From Anaerolineae bacterium (GTDB lineage Bacteria; Chloroflexota; Anaerolineae; Anaerolineales; Villigracilaceae), in NCBI GenBank assembly GCA_021324435.1, contig JAJPIZ010000011.1:56989-120988 (forward strand): a stretch of 64,000 nt of DNA, read 5' to 3'. The first letter of the stretch is position 1; the number at the start of each line of letters is the position of its first letter. This document shows, one piece after another, positions 8,365 through 17,042 of this stretch. Under the pieces are notes generated by a model. It was not told the origin of the DNA, searched no databases, and worked only from the letters and a program-made list of their open reading frames with translations. The position numbers were made by a program, and so were the translations under genes.

Positions 8365-8448
8365 GTAAATTATGTGCCGCATGCCTCATGGCTGTACATT
8401 GTAGGACTTTTTGAGAGAATTAACTTTATTTGCGTTTTACCAATCTCA

Positions 8449-8506
8449 CCCCTTGTTCGGCGTCTCATTGGGATGTTGAACAAGGGGGCGGCGCGCTAAA
8501 GAGCGC
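8449..8506 (+). promoter_or_regulatory. Two leader hairpins upstream of ctaC
   Basis: CCCCTTGTTC (8449-8458) pairs exactly with GAACAAGGGG (8478-8487) across a 19-base loop. A second stem GCGCT/AGCGC (8493-8497, 8502-8506) follows directly. There is no T-tract, so this looks more like a structured 5' leader than a terminator. The ctaC ribosome binding site (AGGAGAG) lies 15 bases further on. Confidence 0.45.
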
Positions 8507-8534
8507 AACAAATCAAAGTTCAGGAGAGAGTGTT

Positions 8535-9548
8535 ATGCGACATTTTGTCATTGTCGGCGTGTTGGTCGCAATTTTGACTCCGCTGACATACATAGGCCTG
8601 TCGTCGGCGCACATGATGCCTGTTGAGGCTAGCGCGCAGTCGCAGATCGTGGACCAGATGTGGAACTGGGATATGATGGCGGTATCCTTCCTGCTGGCTC
8701 TGATTGTTGTGCCGATGTTTTACAGCCTGATTGTGTTTCGGCGCAAAAAAGGCGATACCACCGACGCCGAGCATGTAGAGGGGAATACGAAGCTGGAAGT
8801 CACATGGACGATCATCCCACTCATTACAGTTTTGGTATTTGCTTATCTTGGGGCGTACACGCTTGGCGAAACCCGCATCGCGGATCCCAACGCGATGGTC
8901 ATCAAGGTGAGGGCCCAGCAATGGTCATGGAGTTTTGAATACCCGGATGGATTTACTTCCACCGATCTTCACTTGCCAAAAGACCAGCAGGTGGTTTTGA
9001 AGATGCAATCATCGGACGTCATTCACTCGTTCTGGGTGCCGGAATTCCGCATCAAACAGGACGTTCTGCCGGGGCGCGTTACCGATTATCGCATCACGCC
9101 CGACATGATCGGCAGTTACAAAGTGCGTTGTGCGGAATTATGCGGAACATCTCACGCCTACATGGAAGCCAATGTGATTGTGACCTCACAGGCCGATTAC
9201 AAAGCCTGGGTCGCGGACCAGGTAGCGGCGGCGCAGGCGTTGGCTGCGATTCCGGGCCCGAATGCGGCGCGGGGAGAAAAGATTTACGAGCAATATTGCA
9301 GGGCGTGCCATTCGATTGACGGCTCAAAGGGACAGAGTCCGACCTGGCGCGGTTTGTACGGTTCCACAGTCGAGCTGAACGACGGCAGCGCTGTCGTGGC
9401 GGACGATGCCTACATTACAGAATCCATCAAACAGCCGGCCGCGAAAGTGGTCAAGGGATTTGATGCGATGGGCTTCAATCCGGTTAATGCGGGCGTCACG
9501 GATGCGCAGATCGCGGATCTGATCGCCTTCATCCAGACGCTTAAATAG
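8535..9548 (+). CDS. ctaC: Cytochrome c oxidase subunit II with fused cytochrome c domain (caa3 type)
   Basis: The 337-residue protein carries the CuA centre that accepts electrons for the oxidase. Residues 1-30 are a signal/anchor segment, followed by transmembrane helices around 45-68 and 92-110. CuA ligands are visible: His164 (DVIHSFWVP), Cys199, Cys203, His207 and Met210 (CAELCGTSHAYM). A C-terminal cytochrome c domain binds heme through CRACH (Cys255, Cys258, His259), with Met312 as likely sixth ligand, making this a caa3-type subunit. The start at 8535 is preferred over an in-frame upstream start because AGGAGAG precedes it and the hydrophobic N-terminus begins there. Confidence 0.95.
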   Translation: MRHFVIVGVLVAILTPLTYIGLSSAHMMPVEASAQSQIVDQMWNWDMMAVSFLLALIVVPMFYSLIVFRRKKGDTTDAEHVEGNTKLEVTWTIIPLITVLVFAYLGAYTLGETRIADPNAMVIKVRAQQWSWSFEYPDGFTSTDLHLPKDQQVVLKMQSSDVIHSFWVPEFRIKQDVLPGRVTDYRITPDMIGSYKVRCAELCGTSHAYMEANVIVTSQADYKAWVADQVAAAQALAAIPGPNAARGEKIYEQYCRACHSIDGSKGQSPTWRGLYGSTVELNDGSAVVADDAYITESIKQPAAKVVKGFDAMGFNPVNAGVTDAQIADLIAFIQTLK

Positions 9549-9564
9549 TGCAAGGAGAATTTGC

Positions 9565-11421
9565 ATGAAAAAAATCTTTTCATCTACTCTGGCGCGGGGA
9601 TTACTCTGGCAGGCCGTTGGCTGGCTGGTCGGCGCGCTGTTTATCACCGGCATTCGTGCGTTGATGGGTTTGCAGGCGATTGACGCGAGCAAGTTCTTTT
9701 TTACTGAACCCGCCTGGGTCTTTGGCGGACTGCTCGGAGCGCTGTTCTTTATTGGCGGGAGTGGAATTGTCTCTGATTGGTTCAAATGGGCGAAGGGTGA
9801 AGAGACGTCTGAGCATCACGAAGATCCTGCAGGCGGAGAAAAGTATTTCAATCTCTCGCTCGATCATAAAGTAATCGGCATTCAATACACTCTTCTTGCC
9901 CTGGCTCTCTTTGTCATCGGCGGGACGTTTGCTCTCATCTTCCGCCTCGAGTTGGCGCATTCCGGTCTTCAACTGTTAACTTTGCAGTGGTACAACACGT
10001 TGATGTCCCTGCATGGCATCCTCATGATCATCGGCATTCTGCTCGGTGTGTCGGGCGTGATTAACTACCTCGTTCCAATGTTGATCGGCGCACAAGATAT
10101 GGCTTTCCCGCGCCTGAATGCGTTTTCATATTGGGTCGCTGTGCCTGGTGCGGTACTCTTGCTTTCGAGTCTGGCGCTTGGCGGCTTCGATACAGGTTGG
10201 ACGGGTTATCCGCCGCTTTCGGCCCGCGCTCCAGTCGGGATGCAGATGTTCTTCCTCGGTGTGTTCGTTGCCGGTTGGTCATCCATCCTCGGCGCGTTGA
10301 ATGTGATTGCCAGCGTCATTCGAATGCGCGCCAAAGGCATGACCGCTTTTCGGATGCCCATTTTGGTTTGGGCCGCGATTGCCACATCGCTCATTGCGCT
10401 GACCGCCACACAGTTGATCGGTCTCTCGTTCCAGTTGGTCATGTTCCAGCGTCTGCTTGGCATGGGTTTCTTCGATCCGGCTAAAGGCGGGAACCCGGTT
10501 CTGTTCCAACATTTGTTCTGGTTCTATTCTCATCCGGCAGTGTATGTATTTGTCCTGCCCGGCCTTGGCGTAATCTCTGAACTGCTTCCGGTCTTTGTGC
10601 GCAAGCCGCTCTTTGGCTATCGTTGGGTTGCCATGTCCTCTCTCGGAATCGCGCTGGTTGGTTTTTTGGTCTGGGCGCATCACATGTTCACATCCGGCAT
10701 GAACGATTATCTGCGCGTTCCGTTCATGTACAGCACCTTGCTGGTGGCTGTACCGACAGGAGTTAAATTCTTCTCATGGGTCGCGACGTTGTGGAAAGGC
10801 AAGATTGAAACGCCAACCCCGATGCTCTTCGTGCTCGGCGGAATTATCGTGTTCCTGTTGGGCGGTCTTTCCGGACCTCCGAACGCGACCGTTGCGACGG
10901 ACCTTCATCTGCAAGATACGTATTGGATTGTCGGACATTTCCATGACACCATCTTTGGCGGATATGTCTTCCCCTTCTTCGCCGCCATCTATTACTGGTT
11001 CCCCAAAGCGACCGGTCGCCGTATGAACGAGACCCTCGGTAAGATTCATTTCTGGCTGATGACGCCTTCATTCCTTGTCCTTACGCTTTTCATGATGCGT
11101 ATCGGTCTGCTTGGTATGCGCCGCCGCATTGCAGATTACGACCCGGCGCTTGGCTTTGACTGGTATCAGTTGATCATGACCATCGCCGGTTTCACAATCG
11201 CCCTTTCCGTGTTGATCTTCTTCATCAATTTCTTCCGCAGTATGAAGCACGGCGAAAAAGCGGACGGGAATATCTGGAATTCCCGCTCACCCGAATGGCA
11301 GGTCCCCTCGCCGATGCCCGTGCATAACTTTGATCAGCCATTTGAGGTGGTCGGCGAACCATATGATTACGGTTTGACCGATGCCCCATATATAAAATTT
11401 GCCAAGAGCACACACAAGTAG
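9565..11421 (+). CDS. ctaD: Cytochrome c oxidase subunit I, A2-type heme-copper oxidase
   Basis: The 618-residue protein holds heme a, heme a3 and CuB. Ligands are visible: His150 (MSLHGILM, low-spin heme), His323 and Tyr327 in YSHPAVY (CuB and the cross-linked Tyr), His372-His373 (AHHMF), Lys401 (TGVKFF, K-channel) and His458/His460 (GHFHDT). The Glu of the A1 motif HPEVY is Ala here and is preceded by YS, which marks the A2 class known from Thermus caa3. An N-terminal extension of about 90 residues with two hydrophobic stretches and an acidic linker precedes the standard core. It starts 16 bases after ctaC. Confidence 0.96.
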   Translation: MKKIFSSTLARGLLWQAVGWLVGALFITGIRALMGLQAIDASKFFFTEPAWVFGGLLGALFFIGGSGIVSDWFKWAKGEETSEHHEDPAGGEKYFNLSLDHKVIGIQYTLLALALFVIGGTFALIFRLELAHSGLQLLTLQWYNTLMSLHGILMIIGILLGVSGVINYLVPMLIGAQDMAFPRLNAFSYWVAVPGAVLLLSSLALGGFDTGWTGYPPLSARAPVGMQMFFLGVFVAGWSSILGALNVIASVIRMRAKGMTAFRMPILVWAAIATSLIALTATQLIGLSFQLVMFQRLLGMGFFDPAKGGNPVLFQHLFWFYSHPAVYVFVLPGLGVISELLPVFVRKPLFGYRWVAMSSLGIALVGFLVWAHHMFTSGMNDYLRVPFMYSTLLVAVPTGVKFFSWVATLWKGKIETPTPMLFVLGGIIVFLLGGLSGPPNATVATDLHLQDTYWIVGHFHDTIFGGYVFPFFAAIYYWFPKATGRRMNETLGKIHFWLMTPSFLVLTLFMMRIGLLGMRRRIADYDPALGFDWYQLIMTIAGFTIALSVLIFFINFFRSMKHGEKADGNIWNSRSPEWQVPSPMPVHNFDQPFEVVGEPYDYGLTDAPYIKFAKSTHK

Positions 11422-11439
11422 GCGGAAGGAAATCCATTC

Positions 11440-12213
11440 ATGGCACACTTAAACAAATCAGATGCATTGCGCCAGGGCATTATCATCTTTGTCTTTTTGG
11501 CGGTTCTCACAGCTCTGGAATTTTTCATCGCGGTTACCCTTGAGGCTGTCGCGTTGCTGGTTGTGGTCGCGCTTGTCAAAGCCGGCTTGGTCCTGTACTA
11601 TTACATGCACATTTATAAACTCAGCCAGGAGGCAGATGACGAGGATGAAGATCGCCACTCGTTGGCTTACAAGACTGCTACAAATCGCCTCGGGCTTTGG
11701 CTCTTCCTTCTCTCGGATTCGTTTGTCTTTGGCGGGCTGGCCGTTGCCCGTTTCAACTTGCTGGGACTGACTCGGCCAGAGCTGAATCAACTTCTTGGCC
11801 TGGCTGTTACTTCAGTCTTATTGCTTTCCTCGTTTTCGATGAATCGAGCTGAAGTCTCGATGGAACACGGTGATCGCAAGAATTTTCTGCTCTTCACCGT
11901 GCTGACCTTTCTACTGGGCGCGGGCTTCGTGGCAGGAGTCGTTTTCGTGGAGTGGCCGACTGCCATAGCGGAAGGCGTTACCCCGTCCGCGAATGCCGCG
12001 GGCGCCATCTTCTTCATGATGACGGGCATGCACGCCTTCCACGTTCTCACGGGCTTGATCTTCCTCTTTGTGATTTGGAACAATGGACGCCGCGGCGTTT
12101 ACACTCAAGAGAAACATTGGGGCGTGGAAGCGGCCACCGTCTATTGGCACTTCGTTGACGTGGTGTGGATTTTCTTTTACCCTGCTCTCTACTTGATCGG
12201 AAAACTAATCTAG
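11440..12213 (+). CDS. ctaE: Fused cytochrome c oxidase subunits IV and III
   Basis: The 257-residue protein has two parts. Residues about 1-65 form two helices with the bacterial subunit IV pattern (ALEFFIAVTLEAVALLVVVA, then KAGLVLYYYMHI). After an acidic linker (EADDEDEDRH) a five-helix subunit III begins at about residue 80 (NRLGLWLFLLSDSFVFGGL), with SMEHGDRK and TGMHAFHVLTGL and the C-terminal VYWHFVDVVWIFFYPALYL. Subunit III stabilises the oxidase and proton uptake. The order IV-III in a single chain is uncommon. A strong palindrome follows the stop. Confidence 0.9.
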   Translation: MAHLNKSDALRQGIIIFVFLAVLTALEFFIAVTLEAVALLVVVALVKAGLVLYYYMHIYKLSQEADDEDEDRHSLAYKTATNRLGLWLFLLSDSFVFGGLAVARFNLLGLTRPELNQLLGLAVTSVLLLSSFSMNRAEVSMEHGDRKNFLLFTVLTFLLGAGFVAGVVFVEWPTAIAEGVTPSANAAGAIFFMMTGMHAFHVLTGLIFLFVIWNNGRRGVYTQEKHWGVEAATVYWHFVDVVWIFFYPALYLIGKLI

Positions 12214-12232
12214 CATTAAACCAATGTGCAGT

Positions 12233-12274
12233 AAAATTCGTGGGCGGTCAATTGACCGCCCACGAATTTTCTCG
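12233..12274. terminator. Perfect 38-bp palindrome between ctaE and the SCO1 gene
   Basis: Bases 12233-12251 and 12252-12270 are exact inverted complements with no spacer (19-bp arms, centre CAA/TTG). The A-rich left end and T-rich right end make it a terminator-like element on both strands. It begins 19 bases after ctaE and ends 13 bases before the SCO1 start, so it probably lowers readthrough to the assembly genes. Confidence 0.8.
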
Positions 12275-12283
12275 GAGGTATTC

Positions 12284-12862
12284 ATGCAACGCAAAACTTT
12301 GTGGGGGGCAGTTGTGTTGATAGCGGCTTTGACGCTGATTGCCGCAGTTTTATATATCACCAGAAAACCCTCTTTTCACGGCGCAGTGATCAATCCGCCT
12401 TTTCCTGCCGCCGACATTAAACTTACTGATCACAACGGCCAGCCGTTTCAATTGGACAGTTTGAAAGGCAGGGTCGTTGTAGTGTACTTTGGTTACACCA
12501 ATTGCCAGGAAGAGTGCCCCTTGACGATGGCCCACCTCAAAGAAGTCTTTGATCTTTTAGGCGCGCAGTCGAAAGATGTTCAGGTTTTGATGATCAGCAC
12601 CGATCCGGCCCGCGACACGCAATCTGCGCTTAAAGAATTTCTTGGCAAATTCAACCCGACGTTTTTGGGACTGACCGGCGCGCCGGCTGAACTGGCCGAA
12701 GTGTGGAGCGCTTATGGTGTGACGGTTCTGGATAATGGTGAAACGCACAGCAATTACATATACGTGATTGACCGCTCTGGCAATCTGCGATTAACCTTCA
12801 TTACGGATACGCCACCCGACGATGAAGCCGCGGATTTGCGAATTCTTTTGGCTGAAAAGTAA
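12284..12862 (+). CDS. SCO1/SenC-family copper chaperone for the CuA site
   Basis: A 192-residue, N-terminally anchored protein with a thioredoxin-like fold. The copper-binding Cys pair is in TNCQEECP (C-x3-C) and the conserved His is in THSNYIYVID. Members insert copper into CuA of subunit II or act as thiol reductases on it. One transmembrane helix spans about residues 6-26. The start at 12284 is supported by GGAGG at 12274-12278; an in-frame start 60 bases upstream would lie across the palindrome and is rejected. Confidence 0.92.
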   Translation: MQRKTLWGAVVLIAALTLIAAVLYITRKPSFHGAVINPPFPAADIKLTDHNGQPFQLDSLKGRVVVVYFGYTNCQEECPLTMAHLKEVFDLLGAQSKDVQVLMISTDPARDTQSALKEFLGKFNPTFLGLTGAPAELAEVWSAYGVTVLDNGETHSNYIYVIDRSGNLRLTFITDTPPDDEAADLRILLAEK

Positions 12863-12864
12863 TC

Positions 12865-13359
12865 ATGCCTCGTAATGAGATTATCAAGCGTATTCTGCTG
12901 TCTCTGGCGGCCGGCCTTTTGCTCAGCGCGTTAATTTCTGAGTTTTCTTATATTTTCCTCAGAACTCCGCAGGACCGCGGACCGCAACAAATCGTGTTGG
13001 TCGTTCCGGCCGGAACAGCGGAACGCGTCGCGCACGGCGAAGCCGAGCCATCCATTCCTGCTGATATGATCTTTGTGGTCGGCGACACACTGGTTGTGAA
13101 AAATCAAGACAATGTGGCGCATCGTCTTGGCCCTTTGTTTATTCCCGCAGGCGCCGAGGCCAGCCTCAAGCTCGATACGATTGCCTCATATGCCTATGAA
13201 TGTACGTTCCGCCCCGGCCAATACATTGGCCTCGATGTGCGCGAGGCCACGACGTTGAGAACGCGCCTGGTTGGAATCCTGTTCGGTGGTCTGCCAATGG
13301 GCGCATTGTTTGCCGTGTATGCTGTTCTCGGAATTCCCTATAAAAAGAAAACCGAATGA
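12865..13359 (+). CDS. Membrane-anchored cupredoxin-like protein of the oxidase cluster
   Basis: The 164-residue protein has an N-terminal helix (about 8-32), a beta-rich extracytoplasmic domain, and a second helix (about 133-155) before a lysine-rich tail. The domain has cupredoxin-like pieces: VGDTLVVKNQDNVAHRLGP followed by IPAGA, YECTF and YIGLDV. The His in AHRLG and the Cys in YECTF sit where type 1 copper ligands would be, but no second His or Met ligand is obvious. Its position between SCO1 and SURF1 suggests an oxidase assembly or copper role. The family was not recognised. Confidence 0.6.
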   Translation: MPRNEIIKRILLSLAAGLLLSALISEFSYIFLRTPQDRGPQQIVLVVPAGTAERVAHGEAEPSIPADMIFVVGDTLVVKNQDNVAHRLGPLFIPAGAEASLKLDTIASYAYECTFRPGQYIGLDVREATTLRTRLVGILFGGLPMGALFAVYAVLGIPYKKKTE

Positions 13360-14099
13360 TCTTCCTGAAAATGTTTTCATCCAAGTGGCTCTGGACAACT
13401 TTGCTTGTCTTGCTTGGCGCGTTGGTTTGCGCGCGCCTCGGCATGTGGCAATTGGATCGTCTCGCGCAACGACGCACTTTCAATGCTCAGGTGATTAAGA
13501 TGCGCGCCTTGTCTCCACTTGACTTACCGGCCAAAGACGACCTGACGAAAATGGAATGGCGGACGGTCCATTTGCAGGGAATCTATGACTTTGAAAATCA
13601 AGTCGCGATTCGCAATCAATATAACGGCAATGTGCCGGGTTATCACCTGCTCACTCCGCTTCGTTTTTCGGACGGGGAAGCGGCCCTCGTTGACCGAGGC
13701 TGGATTCCCGCTGAGGGCAATGATGCGCCCGCCGCTTGGCAGAAATACGATCAGCCGGGCGAGGTCGCCCTCAGCGGAATCATCCGCCTCAGCGAAACGC
13801 AACCCAGTTTCGGGGGCGTCGCCGACCCGACGCTGACCTCGGACCAGACGCGGCTCGATTTCTGGGTCTATGTCAATTTGGATCGCATCGCTCAGCAGAT
13901 CCCCTATCCTATTTTGCCTGTTTACATTCAACTTGATCCAGATCCAGGTCGAACTGATCCGCCGCTTCCATATCAGCCTGACTTAGACTTAAGCGAAGGC
14001 CCTCATCAAAGCTATGCAATTCAGTGGTTTAGCTTTGCCGCGTTGTTGTTGATCGGGTATCCTTTTTATTTGCATAAGCAAGAGACTGGAAAGAAATGA
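13356..14099 (+). CDS. SURF1-family cytochrome oxidase assembly protein
   Basis: The 247-residue protein has the SURF1 layout: helix one near the N-terminus ending in LGMWQLDRLAQRR, a large extracytoplasmic domain (EWRTVHLQGIYD, NQYNGNVPGYHLLTPLR, ALVDRGWIP), and a C-terminal helix after HQSYAIQWFSFAA. SURF1 assists insertion of heme a into subunit I. The start overlaps the upstream gene by 4 bases (ATGA) and its stop overlaps the next gene likewise, so these assembly genes are translationally coupled. Confidence 0.9.
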   Translation: MIFLKMFSSKWLWTTLLVLLGALVCARLGMWQLDRLAQRRTFNAQVIKMRALSPLDLPAKDDLTKMEWRTVHLQGIYDFENQVAIRNQYNGNVPGYHLLTPLRFSDGEAALVDRGWIPAEGNDAPAAWQKYDQPGEVALSGIIRLSETQPSFGGVADPTLTSDQTRLDFWVYVNLDRIAQQIPYPILPVYIQLDPDPGRTDPPLPYQPDLDLSEGPHQSYAIQWFSFAALLLIGYPFYLHKQETGKK

Positions 14100-15412
14100 A
14101 ATACTCTCTGTCTTCTTCGTTCACGCGTTTGGCTTGGTCGGTTTCGATTGCTATTCTGTTGTTGACCATCGCGGGCCGCGTTGTTACTGTTACTGGCGCG
14201 GCGCTGACTTGTTCGGGTTGGCCGCTCTGTCTCCCCGCGAGTTCCATCGGTTGGTTGAAATTTGTTCATATCACTCTTGCGGGGATTTCTGCAATTCTAG
14301 TTATATGGCTTTTTTTGAAAGCGTGGCGTGAACAACGCAATGATCAAATCTTATTGCCGCTGACAACAGTTGTGACCATCTTGTTTTTTGGCCAGGCGTT
14401 TGTCGGCGCGATGCAAGTGGTGAAAGACTTTCCACTTCATCTCGTTGTTTTACACACGTTGACCGCGATCTTGCTTTGGATTTCTCTTGTCGCTTTAATC
14501 GCGACCTGCGGGTTTCTGGCTCGCGATGGAAAAGAAATTCCAAACATCGCATTTTCGCGACGCGTCAAGGATTTTTTTATTCTGAGCAAGCCGCTCATTG
14601 TGGCGCTTCTGCTTGTCACCACATTCGGCGGACTTGTGGCGGGCGGGAAAGCCTGGCCTTCTCCCGGCCTGGCGTTTTGGACAATGCTTGGAGGCGCGTT
14701 GGCCGCGGCTGGCTCTTCTGCCCTGAATCAGTATATTGACCGCGAACTCGACAAGAATATGCAGCGCACCTCGAATCGCCCTCTCGCCGCGGGCCGCATG
14801 ACCGCCGCCGAGGGGCTTTCTTATGGTCTGGCATTGTGCCTGATTAGTTATTATTTGCTTGCAGGCTTTGTCAATTTCACTGCCGCCCTGCTTTCTCTGG
14901 CTGGAATTTTTTATTACGTTATCTTTTACAGCGTTTGGCTGAAGAAAGCAACGGTTCAAAATATTGTGATTGGCGGTGGAGCGGGGGCCATTCCGCCGAT
15001 GGTGGGCTGGGCCGCCGCGACGGGCCATCTGAGCCTGGCGGCGTGGATTCTCTTCCTGATCATTTTCATGTGGACTCCCCCGCATTTTTGGGCGCTGGCG
15101 ATTGTCCGCATGAAGGACTATGAACGCGCTGGCGTGCCGATGATGCCGGTCGTCAAAGGCGAAAGGGAGACTCGTCTGCAAATTTTGATTTACACGTTTG
15201 TTTTGGTAGGAGTCACGCTTCTCCTCCCGCTCATCAACGCCGCAGGAAGAATTTATTTCATTTCGGCTATTGTGCTTGGACTTCTGCTGATTTATGCGGC
15301 ATGGCGCGTTTGGAAAATCCCCGGTAACAAAGTGGCTTGGACAATGTATCGCTGGTCGAGCATGTATCTGGCCTTTATTTTTTTGGCATTAGTCATAGAT
15401 GCAATTTTGTAA
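14096..15412 (+). CDS. ctaB: Fusion of a half-length heme A synthase (CtaA-like) and heme O synthase (CtaB)
   Basis: The 438-residue protein is a two-part fusion. Residues 1-150 are a four-helix CtaA/Cox15-like half with candidate heme ligands His58 (KFVHITLAG) and His120 (VVLHTLTA) and a Cys pair, Cys39 and Cys45, in the first loop (TCSGWPLC). From about residue 155 a full UbiA-type heme O synthase follows, with the Asp-rich NQYIDRELDKNMQRTSNRPL at 211-230 and the later TPPHFWALAI and MKDYERAGVPMMPVV. CtaB farnesylates heme B to heme O; CtaA oxidises heme O to heme A. Full CtaA normally has eight helices, so the half unit may dimerise. It is the last gene of the oxidase cluster. Confidence 0.9.
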   Translation: MKYSLSSSFTRLAWSVSIAILLLTIAGRVVTVTGAALTCSGWPLCLPASSIGWLKFVHITLAGISAILVIWLFLKAWREQRNDQILLPLTTVVTILFFGQAFVGAMQVVKDFPLHLVVLHTLTAILLWISLVALIATCGFLARDGKEIPNIAFSRRVKDFFILSKPLIVALLLVTTFGGLVAGGKAWPSPGLAFWTMLGGALAAAGSSALNQYIDRELDKNMQRTSNRPLAAGRMTAAEGLSYGLALCLISYYLLAGFVNFTAALLSLAGIFYYVIFYSVWLKKATVQNIVIGGGAGAIPPMVGWAAATGHLSLAAWILFLIIFMWTPPHFWALAIVRMKDYERAGVPMMPVVKGERETRLQILIYTFVLVGVTLLLPLINAAGRIYFISAIVLGLLLIYAAWRVWKIPGNKVAWTMYRWSSMYLAFIFLALVIDAIL

Positions 15413-15448
15413 TCGGTTACCCTGGGGTCATGCAATGCAATACGCCGT

Positions 15449-17035
15449 CTATTTCTTGTGGAATATCTCGATTTCGCCGGCATCATATACCAATTCATAA
15501 GCTGGCGAGTTTTCCAAAGCAACGGAAAGAGGCAAGTCCTTTACGTCAATCCCCTTAGCAGAGTGAATGAAAACGTAATTAATCTCGTTTCCGTTTTGCG
15601 CCACCCAATCGTCGAGGCATTTTATTCTTTGATTGGCGCACAACTGCAAAGCTCGGTAATCATTGATGTGGGCGCCGAACTTTCCATCATTAATCCATTC
15701 AAGGCCAAATACGGTTGCCACACTCTGTCTTTCGGCCAGAGCGGGAAACCATTCTGAAATTGGATCGTGCAGAGGCAATTGGCCGGTCACCAGCGCAAAT
15801 TTACTGGTATCGGTTGTGTTGGTCTTTACCCATAGCATAGCCTGAAGATCGGCGTTTGTGAGGGTGGAGTCTTGTCTAATTCTCAATCCAACAAGATAGG
15901 CGGCAATTAGCAGGTAAATCAACAAGAAGCCGGTGAAGATTTTGGCATATCGTCCGCTGAGGAAATACTTTGAGGGCGCCCATCCGCTTGCGCCTGGGTT
16001 CAAATACAGTGATTCATATTGTGTGGAAAGGGCAGGAAGGATGACTCTATCCAGGCCGACCCCGGCAAATAGCGCCAGCGGTATCATTGTAAACAACGAT
16101 CCGCCCCGCGGCTCGAAGATGTGCATGATAACAAACCATAGAGCCAAAAAAAACTCTTTTCGCGCCAGCAGATAGAATACCCCAATCAACCCCAGGACCG
16201 ATATGATAGTGAGAACCGGCTCATCGGCAAAGTTAAATTCAAATAGTGCAAATAGATTGAGCGCGATATTGTAACTGTCCTGGCCTGCGGCGCTTGCGGC
16301 CGCCAGAAATGGGTCAAGCCCATGGCGGACTAGTATGGTAACCCACCATGGGGACGTGAGAATTGCAATTCCTATCCCGCTTAGCATTGCGCGAAAGAAT
16401 CCGTTGCGGGAGCGATCTTTCCATACATAAAAAAATATTGCGCTAAGAATCGTGTGTGCCGTTGCTTCAGGGTGCGAGCATACAACCAGCCCTCCCGCGA
16501 GAATCATTGACCATATTGCTTTGTTTGGCGCTTGAGGACTGAACAAAATGTAAGCCTGCCGCATGGCTAACAGAGCAAATAGCAAGCCCAGCGACCTGGT
16601 GACACCGCCGCCCATGATGAGCCAGTCAAAAGCGCGTGGCACAAGCGCAAAAATGAAAGTTGCAAGAGCGGCTTCTAATTTTGAAGAAGCGATCTCTCTG
16701 GCGAGAAGATAAAAGGCCGGAATTGCTGCCGCGCTAACGATGGCCGGAAGTACACGCATCAAGTCCAATATTGGGATATGCGTCACTGTGTTAAGTGCCG
16801 CGTAGAAATAAAAAGCTAGCGGAGGGTAGGCGAAGGGAATGGAAGAGAGATTGTAAGAGGTTGTTTCGGGTAACACGAAGTGGTTTGATCGAAGATCAAC
16901 GATTATTGAATAGAACAACCCGCCATCGTTTAATGGAAAGTCGGAAGTGACTGGTGCAGCCAGTCTGATCAAAAGGCCGATTAATGTGGCAAAACCTACC
17001 GCTCCAATATCAGTGATGTAACCTTTTCTATTCAC
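15449..17035 (-). CDS. Polytopic GT-C-like membrane protein
   Basis: A 528-residue protein with about 11 hydrophobic segments and a soluble C-terminal region (LPLHDPISEWFPALAERQ, then LDDWVAQNGNEINYVF). The first loop carries LNDGGLFYSIIVD, an acidic motif in the position used by GT-C transferases, and PFAYPPLAFYFYA follows as in many GT39-related proteins. Function is otherwise unknown. It is the last of four consecutive large membrane genes on this strand, 7 bases from its upstream neighbour, and converges on ctaB with a 36-base gap. Confidence 0.6.
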   Translation of the reverse strand: MNRKGYITDIGAVGFATLIGLLIRLAAPVTSDFPLNDGGLFYSIIVDLRSNHFVLPETTSYNLSSIPFAYPPLAFYFYAALNTVTHIPILDLMRVLPAIVSAAAIPAFYLLAREIASSKLEAALATFIFALVPRAFDWLIMGGGVTRSLGLLFALLAMRQAYILFSPQAPNKAIWSMILAGGLVVCSHPEATAHTILSAIFFYVWKDRSRNGFFRAMLSGIGIAILTSPWWVTILVRHGLDPFLAAASAAGQDSYNIALNLFALFEFNFADEPVLTIISVLGLIGVFYLLARKEFFLALWFVIMHIFEPRGGSLFTMIPLALFAGVGLDRVILPALSTQYESLYLNPGASGWAPSKYFLSGRYAKIFTGFLLIYLLIAAYLVGLRIRQDSTLTNADLQAMLWVKTNTTDTSKFALVTGQLPLHDPISEWFPALAERQSVATVFGLEWINDGKFGAHINDYRALQLCANQRIKCLDDWVAQNGNEINYVFIHSAKGIDVKDLPLSVALENSPAYELVYDAGEIEIFHKK

Positions 17036-17042
17036 GAGACTC

